The position numbers were made by a program, and so were the translations under genes. The notes below the pieces were generated by a model. The model was not told the origin of the DNA. It did no database searches and worked only from the letters and a program-made list of their open reading frames with translations. This document shows, piece by piece, positions 39,621 through 48,944 of a DNA stretch of 64,000 nucleotides. How positions within the stretch are numbered: the stretch's first letter is position 1; each line of letters begins with the position of its first letter. Origin of the DNA: Idiomarina zobellii (GTDB lineage Bacteria > Pseudomonadota > Gammaproteobacteria > Enterobacterales > Alteromonadaceae); assembly GCF_900100855.1 (NCBI RefSeq), contig NZ_FNCB01000011.1:21321-85320 (forward strand). The letters are read 5' to 3'.

Positions 39621-41188
39621 GACTTCAAGTCAAAGCGTTCAATAAGCGAGTAGAGCTGCTTAATGGTTGATTGCAGCTCTGTGCTTGAACTTTGAGTCTG
39701 CTCTGACGTTGCCTGAGTAGAGCGAGCGGTGTCAGCAATAGACGTGATTTGTTCACTAATGTGTTCAGCAACACCGCTTTGCTCTTCAACGGCTGACGCC
39801 ATTTGTGTCGACATATCGGAAATTTCCTGAATAGCCGTTGATATTTCACCTAACGCGGCATCGGCTTCCCGAACCTTGTTAACTCCGTCCGCTGCGGCTT
39901 CTTCGCCTTTATTGGATACAGACACTGCGTTGCTGGCTTTGTCGCGCAGCTGTTGAATAACCTGATGAATGCTGTCTGTTGACTGCGTTGTGCGCTGAGC
40001 CAGGTTACGTACTTCGTCGGCGACTACCGAGAAACCCCGACCGTGCTCACCAGCGCGAGCGGCTTCAATAGCGGCATTGAGCGCCAGCAGGTTGGTTTGG
40101 TCAGCAATAGATGAAATTAAATCTGCTGCTTCGCCAATAGCCCCTGTTGACTGATCCAGCTCATGGACTGTTTGAGCAATCTCTTTAACAGCATCGTGCA
40201 AGCTGACAATGACATCACTTGCCTGACGGGCTAGACGGACACTGTTCTCAACGTTCGCATTAGCAGACTCGGCTTGCTGCGCATTACGCTCAACGGTGTC
40301 GGCGACCTCTTGAATAGCTGAGGACATTTCGTTCATTGCCGTTGCCGTTTGCTCGGTCGATGCTGTTTGTTTGTCAATTTGCGTCTTACTGTCAGCTGCT
40401 TGCTGATGCGTGTCTTCTGCAATAGTGAGAAGCCCTGAAACTGCGTCCTTCATGCGGCTTAGTGCGGTTCTATTACGCGCGCCTTCACTTAGCAACTGCA
40501 TTGCCAGTTTTGCTTCACGACCCTGCATATCAAAATAGGTCATACCGACCAGCTCAGAGTCGAATGCTTCTGGGCGCAGGTTGAGTAGCCCTTGTAGCAT
40601 ACGGCCAATATAGGCGCCGTAAGCAAAGGTCGTTACGGCGGTTGCCGCAAGCGCAATGAGTGCAGAAATAGGCTGTCCCATTAAGGCAATGACGGCACTG
40701 GCCACGGCGCCTGGTATTACTACGGGCATCAAGTCTTTGCTGCCAAGCCATAAACGCTGTGCTAAAGGTAATGCGTGCTTGCCTGCGTTTAAGCGATCAT
40801 AAATGGCTTGCGCGCGTTTTTTACGATTGTCTGATGCGGCGACACGAACGGACTCAAACCCTTTAGGCTTTCCGTCTTCCATAATGGGCGTTACATACGC
40901 ACTGACCCAATAGTGGTCGCCATTCTTACAACGGTTTTTAACAAGCCCCATCCAGGGTTTACCGCGTTTAATGGTTTTCCACATTTGCTCAAATACGCCG
41001 GCAGGCATATCCGGGTGGCGCAGAATGTTGTGTGGCGAACCGATAAGTTCGTCTCGCGTATAACCGCTGACATTAACGAAGTCCTCATTGCAGTGTGTGA
41101 TAACACCTTTGAGATCCGTGGATGAAATTAACCGATAGTGATCGGGGAAGCGGTTTTCTTTGCCGGTGACCGGACCATTATTCTTCAT
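39617..41188 (-). CDS. Aer-like PAS-domain methyl-accepting chemotaxis protein
   Basis: A 523-residue chemoreceptor. The N-terminal PAS domain ([20 protein letters not shown], then [13 protein letters not shown]) resembles the FAD/redox-sensing PAS of Aer. Two adjacent hydrophobic helices ([16 protein letters not shown] and [20 protein letters not shown]) form a membrane anchor without a periplasmic sensor. The cytoplasmic signalling domain has the hairpin tip [20 protein letters not shown]. It probably steers energy or oxygen taxis. No CheR/CheB docking pentapeptide is seen at the end (FDLKS). Confidence 0.92.
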   Translation of the reverse strand: MKNNGPVTGKENRFPDHYRLISSTDLKGVITHCNEDFVNVSGYTRDELIGSPHNILRHPDMPAGVFEQMWKTIKRGKPWMGLVKNRCKNGDHYWVSAYVTPIMEDGKPKGFESVRVAASDNRKKRAQAIYDRLNAGKHALPLAQRLWLGSKDLMPVVIPGAVASAVIALMGQPISALIALAATAVTTFAYGAYIGRMLQGLLNLRPEAFDSELVGMTYFDMQGREAKLAMQLLSEGARNRTALSRMKDAVSGLLTIAEDTHQQAADSKTQIDKQTASTEQTATAMNEMSSAIQEVADTVERNAQQAESANANVENSVRLARQASDVIVSLHDAVKEIAQTVHELDQSTGAIGEAADLISSIADQTNLLALNAAIEAARAGEHGRGFSVVADEVRNLAQRTTQSTDSIHQVIQQLRDKASNAVSVSNKGEEAAADGVNKVREADAALGEISTAIQEISDMSTQMASAVEEQSGVAEHISEQITSIADTARSTQATSEQTQSSSTELQSTIKQLYSLIERFDLKS

Positions 41189-41291
41189 AACAACCTTGTA
41201 ACAAAATGTTGATTAACATCAATATTAGTAAGGTTATCGTATTTTTGGGGGGAAAGTTTAGGGAAAACCGAAATAAAGTTGTTTTTTCCAT

Positions 41292-41317
41292 AAAAAAACG
41301 CCGCTTAAAAAGCGGCG
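41292..41317 (-). terminator. Terminator of the cold-shock gene
   Basis: CGCCGCT pairs with AGCGGCG around a short A/T loop; on the minus strand the stem is followed by seven T residues. Confidence 0.82.
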
Positions 41318-41366
41318 CTTCGAAATTCTTTAAAACGCTTAATGCACAATGTGCACTAAGAGTTCC

Positions 41367-41573
41367 TTACATAGGAACTACGTTTTCAGCTTGAGGACCT
41401 TTAGGACCTTGAGCAACGGTGAAAGAAACTTGCTGGCCTTCAGCCAAAGTTTTGAAACCGTCTGCTTGGATAGCGCTGAAATGTACGAATACGTCTGCGC
41501 CATTTTCTTGCTCGATGAAACCGAAGCCTTTTGCTTCGTTAAAGAATTTTACTTTACCAGTAGTAGTAGACAT
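41367..41573 (-). CDS. Cold-shock protein (CspA family)
   Basis: A 68-residue single cold-shock domain protein with RNP1-like KGFGFIEQ and RNP2-like DVFVHFSAI. These small proteins bind single-stranded RNA and DNA and act as RNA chaperones. The gene has its own strong promoter, a leader of about 135 nt and a terminator, so it is monocistronic. Which paralogue (CspA, C, D or E) it corresponds to cannot be told. Confidence 0.95.
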   Translation of the reverse strand: MSTTTGKVKFFNEAKGFGFIEQENGADVFVHFSAIQADGFKTLAEGQQVSFTVAQGPKGPQAENVVPM

Positions 41574-41714
41574 GCTGATATTTCCTCGTAGTGCATGTTA
41601 AAAACAAAAATGCTCAAAAAACTTGGTATTACTTGGACTTACAAAACGAGGTACAGCAAAAAGGACTTCGTAAATAATCTCAAATCAATAGCCGAAATTT
41701 TCTCAGCGGCTTCG

Positions 41715-41742
41715 AGTATACGCTTAATACAGCCCGAGTCAA
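41715..41742 (-). promoter_or_regulatory. Promoter of the cold-shock gene with long 5' leader
   Basis: On the minus strand TTGACT, a 16-bp spacer and TATACT make a near-consensus sigma-70 promoter about 140 bp upstream of the ATG. A long leader is typical of cold-inducible csp mRNAs, where it acts as a thermosensor; that role here is inference. Confidence 0.65.
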
Positions 41743-41754
41743 CAAGACCTTGTT

Positions 41755-42300
41755 TTATTTTAACCAGTTACGACTAATGTGGCGGAAAGTATCGGTGCCA
41801 GACTTCTCAAGCCATTCAAACGCCGCCATTTCGGAGGTAATAATTTCAACGCCCGAGTTTCTCATGCGCTCTATCGCACATTCTTTGTCTGTGGGACGTC
41901 GTGAGCCAACAGTGTCAGACGGCAAAAACACCTGGTAGCCGGCGTTTTGCATATCAATGGCGGTTTGCATGACACAAACGTGAGTTTCCATACCCATGAC
42001 GACAATGTGTTTTTTATTGTATTCACTAAGAACATCGCGAAACGTTTGCTCTTTCAATGCACTGAAGTGCGTTTTCTCAACCACACGACCGGCTTCAATA
42101 ATTTCCTGCAAAGAGCTGACGGTGTAGCCCAGGCCTTTAGGGTATTGCTCGGTAATTAAAATGGGTACGTCCAGCTGCATAGCAATTTCACCCAGCCAGC
42201 GCATACGAGAGGTGACAATGTCTCGCTGGTGAATGGCCGGTAACAGCCGTTCCTGAGCGTCGACAATAAGAAGCAGCGAGTCTTGGGCTGAAAGCAACAT
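41755..42300 (-). CDS. Isochorismatase-family cysteine hydrolase (YcaC-like)
   Basis: A 181-residue isochorismatase-fold hydrolase. The Asp-Lys-Cys triad is visible in LLIVDAQERLLP, VVEKTHFSAL and MGMETHVCVMQTA. The closest resemblance is to YcaC-type enzymes of unknown substrate. ATG 42300 is chosen because GAGG lies just upstream; a TTG start at 42318 is less likely. It is not obviously linked to its neighbours. Confidence 0.88.
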   Translation of the reverse strand: MLLSAQDSLLLIVDAQERLLPAIHQRDIVTSRMRWLGEIAMQLDVPILITEQYPKGLGYTVSSLQEIIEAGRVVEKTHFSALKEQTFRDVLSEYNKKHIVVMGMETHVCVMQTAIDMQNAGYQVFLPSDTVGSRRPTDKECAIERMRNSGVEIITSEMAAFEWLEKSGTDTFRHISRNWLK

Positions 42301-42483
42301 GGAATACCTCATTAGCAATGTTTTATTGCATTCTACCTTAGCGGATTAACAAGACGATTAGCAAAAAGTCGTAACCTGCTTAAAAAATCCGCAGTAAATT
42401 TGCAGTCGCGCCCGCCAATAGCTACAATTCCCGCCTTTCCAAATGCAGATGCACATCCAAAACAGTAAATAAAAGGTGACACC

Positions 42484-42975
42484 ATGGCTCCGGTATTGAT
42501 TCTAATGGGTTCCCAGTCCGATTGGCCGGTAATGCAAAAAGCAGCAGAAATGCTGGAATCGCTGAACGTAAAGTGGCAGGCGAAGGTCGTTTCTGCGCAT
42601 CGTACGCCGGACTTACTTAAGTCGACGATGGAACAAGCCGAGCAAGACGGAGTGCCTGTGGTTATAGCCGGCGCCGGCGGCGCTGCTCACTTACCGGGTA
42701 TGCTGGCGGCTTATACGGCCATTCCGGTGTTTGGTGTGCCGGTTCCAAGCAAGCAGTTAAAAGGTTTAGACAGTTTATTGTCTATTGTGCAAATGCCTAA
42801 AGGTGTGGCTGTTGGTACTCTGGCGATTGGTGACGCCGGTGCGGCCAATGCGGGCTTGTTGGCTGCTCAGGTTATTGGCAGCTTTGACAGCGAAGTGCGT
42901 AAACGCGTCCATGAATTCCGCAAAGCGCAGAAAGAGAAAGTGATGGCTAACTCAGATTTGGAGCTGCCAAAATGA
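42484..42975 (+). CDS. purE: N5-carboxyaminoimidazole ribonucleotide mutase
   Basis: PurE converts N5-CAIR to CAIR in purine synthesis. The 163 residues include the conserved [26 protein letters not shown] and [20 protein letters not shown] blocks with the catalytic His. A ribosome site (AAAGGTGA) precedes the ATG. It overlaps purK by 4 bp. Confidence 0.97.
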   Translation: MAPVLILMGSQSDWPVMQKAAEMLESLNVKWQAKVVSAHRTPDLLKSTMEQAEQDGVPVVIAGAGGAAHLPGMLAAYTAIPVFGVPVPSKQLKGLDSLLSIVQMPKGVAVGTLAIGDAGAANAGLLAAQVIGSFDSEVRKRVHEFRKAQKEKVMANSDLELPK

Positions 42976-44060
42976 AAATTTTGATCCTTGGCAACGGGCA
43001 GTTAGGTCAAATGCTGGGTAAAGCTGTTATTCAGCAGGGGCATGAATGTGTCTTATACAGTGACCGACTGGATAAGGTGATGGCTTTAGGTAGCCAACAA
43101 CCTTTGGCAATGACGTTAGCCGAGGCGAATGACTGGGCAGATGTAACCACCTGGGAGCACGAGCATTTAGGCGAAGAGCTGGTTGCTAAAACGGCCGATA
43201 AGTTCTTATTAAAAGCAGAGCGTTTCAACGGCTTAGTTGATCGTCGTACGCAAAAATCGCTTTGTGATGAACTCGATATTCCCACTTCCGCCTGGAAAGC
43301 CTATGAGAATGTGGCTGAGCTGACGGCTATTTTAGAAGGCTGCAACCATGCGGTTGTCATTAAGTCGGCGAAAGGCGGCTACGACGGCAAGGGCCAGTGG
43401 CGCTGGAAGCCGGGTGAGGATATTGCTGCTGTTGCTGAAGAGGCAGGGCAACGCCCGGGCATTGTTGAAGACATGATTAACTTTACCGACGAAGTGTCGG
43501 TTGTTGGTGCCCGTTCGCACAAGGGTGAACAGCGCTGCTTTCCGCTGACCTTAAATGTTCATACACAGGGCATTTTGTCTTATAGTTTGGCGGGCGCAGA
43601 ACACTTTTCTAAAGAGCTTGAGGCGTTAGCCAAAGAGCATCATAAGAAGCTGACCGACGCGCTGGATTACGTGGGCGTATTAGCGATTGAGTTCTTTGTC
43701 GTTGGTGAAGGCGAAAACCAACATTTGCTGGTGAACGAAGTGGCTCCGCGGGTTCACAACTCCGGGCACTGGACGATGAGTGGCGCTAATTGTGACCAGT
43801 TCAACCTGCACATTCGCGCCATTACCGGTTTACCGCTGCCCGACTTACTGATAGCCCCCACCTTAATGGTGAACGTAATTGGCGTTGCGGGTATTCCGGA
43901 GGCTTTATGGGAAGCGGCAGCTGCTGAATGTCATTGGTATGGCAAGGATGCGCGACCGGGTCGTAAAGTCGGCCACGTGAATATAATGATCGATTCGTTT
44001 GAGCGCGGTGAGAATTTAGCCTCTACCTGGGCCGATAAACTGCAACTGTTAGCGAGTTAA
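42972..44060 (+). CDS. purK: N5-carboxyaminoimidazole ribonucleotide synthase
   Basis: ATP-grasp enzyme making N5-CAIR from AIR, ATP and bicarbonate, the substrate of PurE. The 362 residues begin [16 protein letters not shown] and contain the [18 protein letters not shown]-grasp loop and a [16 protein letters not shown] metal-binding block. The two-gene purEK unit is coupled through ATGA. Confidence 0.97.
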   Translation: MKILILGNGQLGQMLGKAVIQQGHECVLYSDRLDKVMALGSQQPLAMTLAEANDWADVTTWEHEHLGEELVAKTADKFLLKAERFNGLVDRRTQKSLCDELDIPTSAWKAYENVAELTAILEGCNHAVVIKSAKGGYDGKGQWRWKPGEDIAAVAEEAGQRPGIVEDMINFTDEVSVVGARSHKGEQRCFPLTLNVHTQGILSYSLAGAEHFSKELEALAKEHHKKLTDALDYVGVLAIEFFVVGEGENQHLLVNEVAPRVHNSGHWTMSGANCDQFNLHIRAITGLPLPDLLIAPTLMVNVIGVAGIPEALWEAAAAECHWYGKDARPGRKVGHVNIMIDSFERGENLASTWADKLQLLAS

Positions 44061-44070
44061 TACCTGCTTA

Positions 44071-44094
44071 GATGAGCGGTTAGAACCGCTCATC
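44071..44094. terminator. Bidirectional hairpin between purK and the esterase gene
   Basis: GATGAGCGGTT and its complement form a perfect 11-bp stem with a 2-base spacer, overlapping the esterase stop codon. There is no clear T-run, so it may act as an mRNA 3' stabiliser or weak terminator for the convergent genes. Confidence 0.5.
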
Positions 44095-44730
44095 CAGCCA
44101 TTTCTGCATATCCTGAACCTGCTCTAAGCACAACGAGTGCGGCATTGGGTAGGTTTGATACGTCACTGAAAACCCTTTCTCTTTCAAAATTGCACAGGCT
44201 TTCTGGCCAAGAACTTCCGGAACCACAGGGTCCTGAGTACCGTGCTGAACCAAAATGGGCAGTTGTGCATTGGCTTCATTAATTTGAATATCGTCGGCTG
44301 TGGCAAAGTACGTAGAGTGCGCCATTAAACCCGCCAGCGGTTTCGGGTAAGTTAAAGCGGCTTCATAACCTACGGCGCCGCCCTGTGAGAACCCGGCAAT
44401 AATAATGCGTTTACTGTCGATGCCCTGAGCAATTTGCTCGTCTATCATGGCGTGTACTTTAGCCGCCGACTCGCGTAGCTGTTTGCTGTCTATTTGGCGG
44501 TCGATGCTCATATCGGTAATGTCGTACCAGGCAGGCATGACCATACCCTGGTTTATGGTAACCGGCATTTGTGGTGCGTGAGGAAACAAAAAGCGAACCT
44601 GCGCGTTGGCAAATTTTAAGTGTTCGGTCATAGGGACAAAGTCATTGCCCGAGGCTCCCAGGCCATGCAACCAAATGATAACGGCATCGGCTGTGCCTGC
44701 CGGTTCGTGTTTTATGACTTCCAGAGACAT
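44080..44730 (-). CDS. Alpha/beta-hydrolase, phospholipase/carboxylesterase family
   Basis: A 216-residue serine esterase of the carboxylesterase/acyl-protein-thioesterase-like family. It has the WLHGLGASGNDFVPM oxyanion region, nucleophile GFSQGGAVGYEA, Asp in HGTQDPVVP and His in YPMPHSLC. It acts on short acyl esters in relatives; the true substrate is unknown. Its start abuts the stop of the prephenate dehydratase gene, with which it seems cotranscribed. Confidence 0.9.
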   Translation of the reverse strand: MSLEVIKHEPAGTADAVIIWLHGLGASGNDFVPMTEHLKFANAQVRFLFPHAPQMPVTINQGMVMPAWYDITDMSIDRQIDSKQLRESAAKVHAMIDEQIAQGIDSKRIIIAGFSQGGAVGYEAALTYPKPLAGLMAHSTYFATADDIQINEANAQLPILVQHGTQDPVVPEVLGQKACAILKEKGFSVTYQTYPMPHSLCLEQVQDMQKWLDERF

Positions 44731-45551
44731 TACTGCTTTCCTATTTCTGCGGCAGGGTAAGAACCCAGCCAGTGAATGTTATTCATCGCGGCCAATTCTT
44801 TAAGAGCCGAAGCGACACCCGGTTCGCTGCGGTGGCCATCAAAGTCGATGAAGAAATGATAGTCACCAAACTGACTACCCGCCGGCCGCGACACTATGGA
44901 GGTTAAGTTAATTTGCTGCTTTGCAAACACCTGCAAGCTGTCGACCAGCAAGCCGGGATGGTCGTTGTCATCAATGAGCAGCAAGCTGCTTTTCCAGTGC
45001 TCGTCTTTTCTGTATTCCGGCTCTTCAGACGCAGCGGATAATACCACGAAGCGTGTTTCGTTGCGTGGGTTGTCAGCGATATTGTTATTCAATACCTGCA
45101 ACGTCTGCGGGCAACTAATGTGTTGGGGAACTATGGCTGCAGACGCTTCTTCCGCCGCCAGCAGAACTTGAAGCGACGCGGCGTTACTGGCTGTATGAAT
45201 AATGGGCAGCCCTAGTTTATGTAAGTACGAATTACATTGTCCGGCTGCGACAAACTGTGCCCATATCTGTGTAGGGTTCGCGCTGTTGCTGAGGCATTGG
45301 AAGCCGACAGGAATACGAATTTCTGCCTGAATGCGCAAGGGTCGTTGCACCAAATAGTCGACGACCGGAGAAACGAAGCCTTCGGTCAAATTTTCAATAG
45401 GGACAACGGCAGCGTCGCATTCTCGTCCAACCGACGCCAGGCAGCTGACCAGGTTATCCAGTAACTGAATGTCGTGATTTTGTTCCGGCTGGAAAAGCCC
45501 CGCGGCAACCTCCGAAAAGGTGCCGGCAGGGCCTAAAGTGGCTAGCTTCAT
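44730..45551 (-). CDS. Prephenate dehydratase
   Basis: A stand-alone 273-residue prephenate dehydratase (phenylalanine synthesis), without the chorismate mutase domain of the E. coli PheA fusion. The start LATLGPAGTFSEVAA, the PIENLTEGFVSPVVDYL region and the TRF motif (NETRFVVLS) form the catalytic domain. A C-terminal ACT domain (PGLLVDSLQVFAKQQINLTS, then SRP) is expected to bind phenylalanine. The usual ESRP is VSRP here. The ends overlap or touch both neighbours. Confidence 0.93.
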   Translation of the reverse strand: MKLATLGPAGTFSEVAAGLFQPEQNHDIQLLDNLVSCLASVGRECDAAVVPIENLTEGFVSPVVDYLVQRPLRIQAEIRIPVGFQCLSNSANPTQIWAQFVAAGQCNSYLHKLGLPIIHTASNAASLQVLLAAEEASAAIVPQHISCPQTLQVLNNNIADNPRNETRFVVLSAASEEPEYRKDEHWKSSLLLIDDNDHPGLLVDSLQVFAKQQINLTSIVSRPAGSQFGDYHFFIDFDGHRSEPGVASALKELAAMNNIHWLGSYPAAEIGKQ

Positions 45552-47599
45552 TTCTTATATTGCTCGAACCAGGCCAGTGCATGCTCAATTTTGGCAATCA
45601 TGTTGGAAGGTCGAGCCGTGACTCCGTGAAAAGCGCCCGGAACACGAACCATAGCTGTATCTACTTTTTGCAGTTTCAATGCCTGGTAGAACTGCTCGGT
45701 TTCCGATATCGGTGTGCGACGATCCTTCTCGCCGGTGAACAGCATGACCGGTGTTTCAACGTCACCGACCATAGACAGCGGCGAGCGTTGCCAATAGTGC
45801 TCTAGTTCTTCCCATGGCATACCCGGGAATTGGTTGGTGATTTGACCAATTGAGCTGTCAGCCGTCAGTACTTTGCTGACCCAGTTAATAACCGGGTTAG
45901 TGGCGGCAGCGGCGTTGAAGCGGTTGGTCAGCCCGACTGCGTAGGCTGTGGCGATGCCACCTGCAGAGCCGCCGGCAATAAACAGGTTGTCTGAGTCGGC
46001 AATGCCTTTATCAATGAGTAAATCAATGCCAGTCATGTGATCAGCAAAGTCATAAGGTGACGAGTAGTTGCCGTCCAGCAGCATGGCAAAGTCTTTACCG
46101 TATGAAGTACTGCCGCGATGGTTTACATAAAGCACCACATAGCCCTCGGCGGCATAGCGTTGGTGTTCTGCGGCAAAATGCGGACCGTAAGACAGGTGAG
46201 GACCACCATGTATTTCTAACAGTAACGGGTACTCTTTGTTTTCATCGTAGTTTGGCGGAGTAATGTACCAGCCATGAATCTCTTCGCCGTCGTAGCGCGA
46301 CTCATAGCGAATTTCGTGAACTTCACCCAGCTCACGGTGGCCAAGCAGGTCTTCATTTAGCTGAGTAAACTGAACCGCTTCGCCATCTTGTGGCTGATAA
46401 CCGACATCGGCGGGGCGATATTCAGACCCTTTTGTGTAGGCAATAGCACCGGTTTTTGAGGCCGTAAAAGAGCCCATGGTATAAGGGCGGCTGACATAAA
46501 CGCCGGAAACGTCATCCACTCGGTTTGTCAGTTCATTGCTTAAAGTGACATCAGCAACAACAGTTTTCCCCTGATCGGCGTATGAAACCGCCAGTGATTC
46601 ATTGCCAGTCCACTGTGGCGAGCTAAAAGAACGGTCAAAGTCAGCTTGAAGTTCTGTCTCTGAGCGTTCGCTCCAGTCCATGACCCACAATTGTGACTTA
46701 TGGTAAGGCACTGGCTCGTTCGAGCTGTGTAAGTATGCCAGGCGCTCGCCGTCAGGAGAAAACTGCGGTGACGACTCACGGCCGGGTTTGTCAGTGACCT
46801 GCGCCACTTCTTTTGAGCTCAGGCTGACGCTGTAAAGGTCGCTTTCATTCACCTGATACGCCCAGTCTTCCGAGCGGTTGCCGGAAAATACGATATGGCT
46901 GTCGTCCTCGGTCCAGGCCAGTGGACCGCCATGTCGGTAAGGGTCATCGGTCAGCTGGCGTGCAGTACCGCCCTCAGCCGGAACCACAAAGAGTTGTGTA
47001 TGCGCCGGCTCCAGAACGCCTTTACCGTCGCGCTGATAATAAGCTTCTTCAACAATAATCGGCGACTTAGACCACTTTGCGCCTTTCGGCTTCTTCGGTT
47101 TTTTTACGCTTTTAGCGAATGGCGTCGGTTCAGCATTCACTGACATGGTGAAAGCCAACTGAGAATCATCGTTAGACCAACTAATGCTACCCGGGCTATT
47201 GTTTACGTGAGTGACTTTGGCGGTGCGCTGCTCTTTAATCCAGTGCACATGAATTTGGTTATTTTCTGAGCGGTTAGAGGCAAAAGCAAGGCGGGTACCA
47301 TCGTTTGACCAGGCCAGGCTACCGTAGCTAAATTCATCGTCAAAAATCGGTAAATGTTGACCGGTTTCGGTGTCAATCAGCCATAATGAACGACGAGTAT
47401 TGTCTTTCATGTCGTCGAAGCTGTTGCGGATGTACGCAATGTACTTACCGTCTGGTGAAATACTGACTTGATTGGCGTATTCTAGCTGGAAAATATCTTC
47501 CGCCTGAAAGGTCGTTTTGGCGGTTTCCTGAGCCAAAGCTGGCGCGGAAGTGAAAAGTAGCGCTAAGCTACCTGCGATAACGGATTGCTTTAACCACAT
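45548..47599 (-). CDS. Secreted S9 family (prolyl oligopeptidase-type) peptidase
   Basis: A 683-residue exported serine peptidase. It has a signal peptide (MWLKQSVIAGSLALLFTSAPALA), an N-terminal beta-propeller with PD40-type repeats (SISPDGKYIAYIRN, LAWSNDGTRLAFASNR, QFSPDGERLAYLHS) and a C-terminal alpha/beta-hydrolase domain. The nucleophile is in GGSAGGIATAYA, Asp in GEKDRRTP and His in PGAFHGV. It is likely an acylaminoacyl/dipeptidyl peptidase of the periplasm, fitting a peptide-degrading marine lifestyle. It is first of the leftward peptidase-dehydratase-esterase run. Confidence 0.93.
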   Translation of the reverse strand: MWLKQSVIAGSLALLFTSAPALAQETAKTTFQAEDIFQLEYANQVSISPDGKYIAYIRNSFDDMKDNTRRSLWLIDTETGQHLPIFDDEFSYGSLAWSNDGTRLAFASNRSENNQIHVHWIKEQRTAKVTHVNNSPGSISWSNDDSQLAFTMSVNAEPTPFAKSVKKPKKPKGAKWSKSPIIVEEAYYQRDGKGVLEPAHTQLFVVPAEGGTARQLTDDPYRHGGPLAWTEDDSHIVFSGNRSEDWAYQVNESDLYSVSLSSKEVAQVTDKPGRESSPQFSPDGERLAYLHSSNEPVPYHKSQLWVMDWSERSETELQADFDRSFSSPQWTGNESLAVSYADQGKTVVADVTLSNELTNRVDDVSGVYVSRPYTMGSFTASKTGAIAYTKGSEYRPADVGYQPQDGEAVQFTQLNEDLLGHRELGEVHEIRYESRYDGEEIHGWYITPPNYDENKEYPLLLEIHGGPHLSYGPHFAAEHQRYAAEGYVVLYVNHRGSTSYGKDFAMLLDGNYSSPYDFADHMTGIDLLIDKGIADSDNLFIAGGSAGGIATAYAVGLTNRFNAAAATNPVINWVSKVLTADSSIGQITNQFPGMPWEELEHYWQRSPLSMVGDVETPVMLFTGEKDRRTPISETEQFYQALKLQKVDTAMVRVPGAFHGVTARPSNMIAKIEHALAWFEQYKK

Positions 47600-47728
47600 T
47601 GTTGTTCTCCTTTTGGTTATGGCTTTACGTTACTCAAGCTGACGAAGCGATGCAAAGAGTTCCGTTCAAGTTCGCAGAAAATACGGTAAACTGACACTCT
47701 GTTCCCAAAGCAGGTATAAGGAAAACGC

Positions 47729-48820
47729 ATGCACTACCGCCAAACTCGCGCCGAAATATCTACCGCAGCAATAGCACATAACGCTCAGTGGGTGCGTAAA
47801 ACAATGGCGGGTGGCAAGCTTCTGGGAGTGGTAAAAGCAGACGGTTACGGACATGGTGTTGCTCATGCTGCCAATGCGTTAAAGCCACATGTTGATGGTA
47901 TGGCGGCTGGTTTTATGGAAGAGGCGTTAGCGGTTCGCGAAGCTGGCTATCAGGGACCTTTGGTCATTTTGGAAGGCTGTTTTTCGGTGTCAGAGCTGGC
48001 TGTGTGTGCAGAATATAATTTAAGCCCCGTTGTTCACTGTGAGCAGCAACTGCAGGCTATTGAACAAACTGCGTTAAATAAGCCGCTGTGGGTATGGTTA
48101 AAAGTCGACACAGGCATGCATCGCCTGGGTTGGTCTGAAGAGCAGGCTCAGCAAGCCTTGGTGCGATTAAATGCAAGCCAGAATGTCGCAGGCGTCACCC
48201 TCATGTCGCATTTAGCGAATGCAGACACTGACCACGATCTGAACGCAGAGCAAAAGCGACTGTTCTGCCAGTTGTCTGAGAGTACTAAAGGCTACCAAGC
48301 TCGCAGTTTCCACAATTCAGCGGGTTTATTGAACCCGGAAACCCAGTGGGTGTTGCAGGACAATGATTGGGTTCGGGCGGGATTGTTGTTGTACGGCGTT
48401 AATCCGTCAACGGTCACAGAAGTGCAGTCTAGTTTAAAGCCAGCTATGCGTCTGGTTGCTCCCGTTATTGCGTTGCATAAGCTCGAGAAAGGAGAATCGG
48501 TTGGCTACGGTAGTGCGTGGACAGCTCAACGACCAAGCCTTATAGCAACCGTGGCAATGGGCTACGCTGATGGCTATCCGCGCCAAGCCGACAATGGAGC
48601 ACCAGCGATGGTGCGTGGGCAAGCGGTAGGCTTAGCAGGGCGCGTGTCTATGGATATGCTGACGATAGATGTGACAGATGTTGCCGATGTTCAGATAGGC
48701 GACGATGTTGAGCTTTGGGGGCCAAATGTCGATGTGCGTGAGGTTGCGGCTCATGGCAGGACTATTTCCTGGCACTTGCTCACGGGTGTTAGCGTGAGAG
48801 TGCCCAAGGTTAAGGTATAG
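47729..48820 (+). CDS. alr: Alanine racemase
   Basis: PLP enzyme interconverting L- and D-alanine for peptidoglycan. The 363 residues have the PLP lysine in GVVKADGYGHGVAHAA, VKVDTGMHRLGW and the C-terminal AGRVSMDMLTIDVTD with the catalytic Tyr region earlier (GYGSAWTA). It stands alone between a divergent peptidase gene and cioA. Confidence 0.96.
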   Translation: MHYRQTRAEISTAAIAHNAQWVRKTMAGGKLLGVVKADGYGHGVAHAANALKPHVDGMAAGFMEEALAVREAGYQGPLVILEGCFSVSELAVCAEYNLSPVVHCEQQLQAIEQTALNKPLWVWLKVDTGMHRLGWSEEQAQQALVRLNASQNVAGVTLMSHLANADTDHDLNAEQKRLFCQLSESTKGYQARSFHNSAGLLNPETQWVLQDNDWVRAGLLLYGVNPSTVTEVQSSLKPAMRLVAPVIALHKLEKGESVGYGSAWTAQRPSLIATVAMGYADGYPRQADNGAPAMVRGQAVGLAGRVSMDMLTIDVTDVADVQIGDDVELWGPNVDVREVAAHGRTISWHLLTGVSVRVPKVKV

Positions 48821-48886
48821 AGCAGCCTCAGGCTATTAGCCATACAAAAAGTATGGCGATTATTAGTATTTGTCCTGCATACCAAC

Positions 48887-48900
48887 CTGATCTTTATCAA
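48887..48900 (+). promoter_or_regulatory. FNR/Anr-like site upstream of cioA
   Basis: CTGATCTTTATCAA matches the FNR/Anr consensus TTGAT-N4-ATCAA at nine of ten positions and lies 45 bp before the cioA ATG. Oxygen-responsive control of a bd oxidase would make sense. Repression or activation cannot be told. Confidence 0.5.
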
Positions 48901-48944
48901 TAAGAGCGTATACTTAAGGCAACCCTAAACAATCGGTGTTTGCC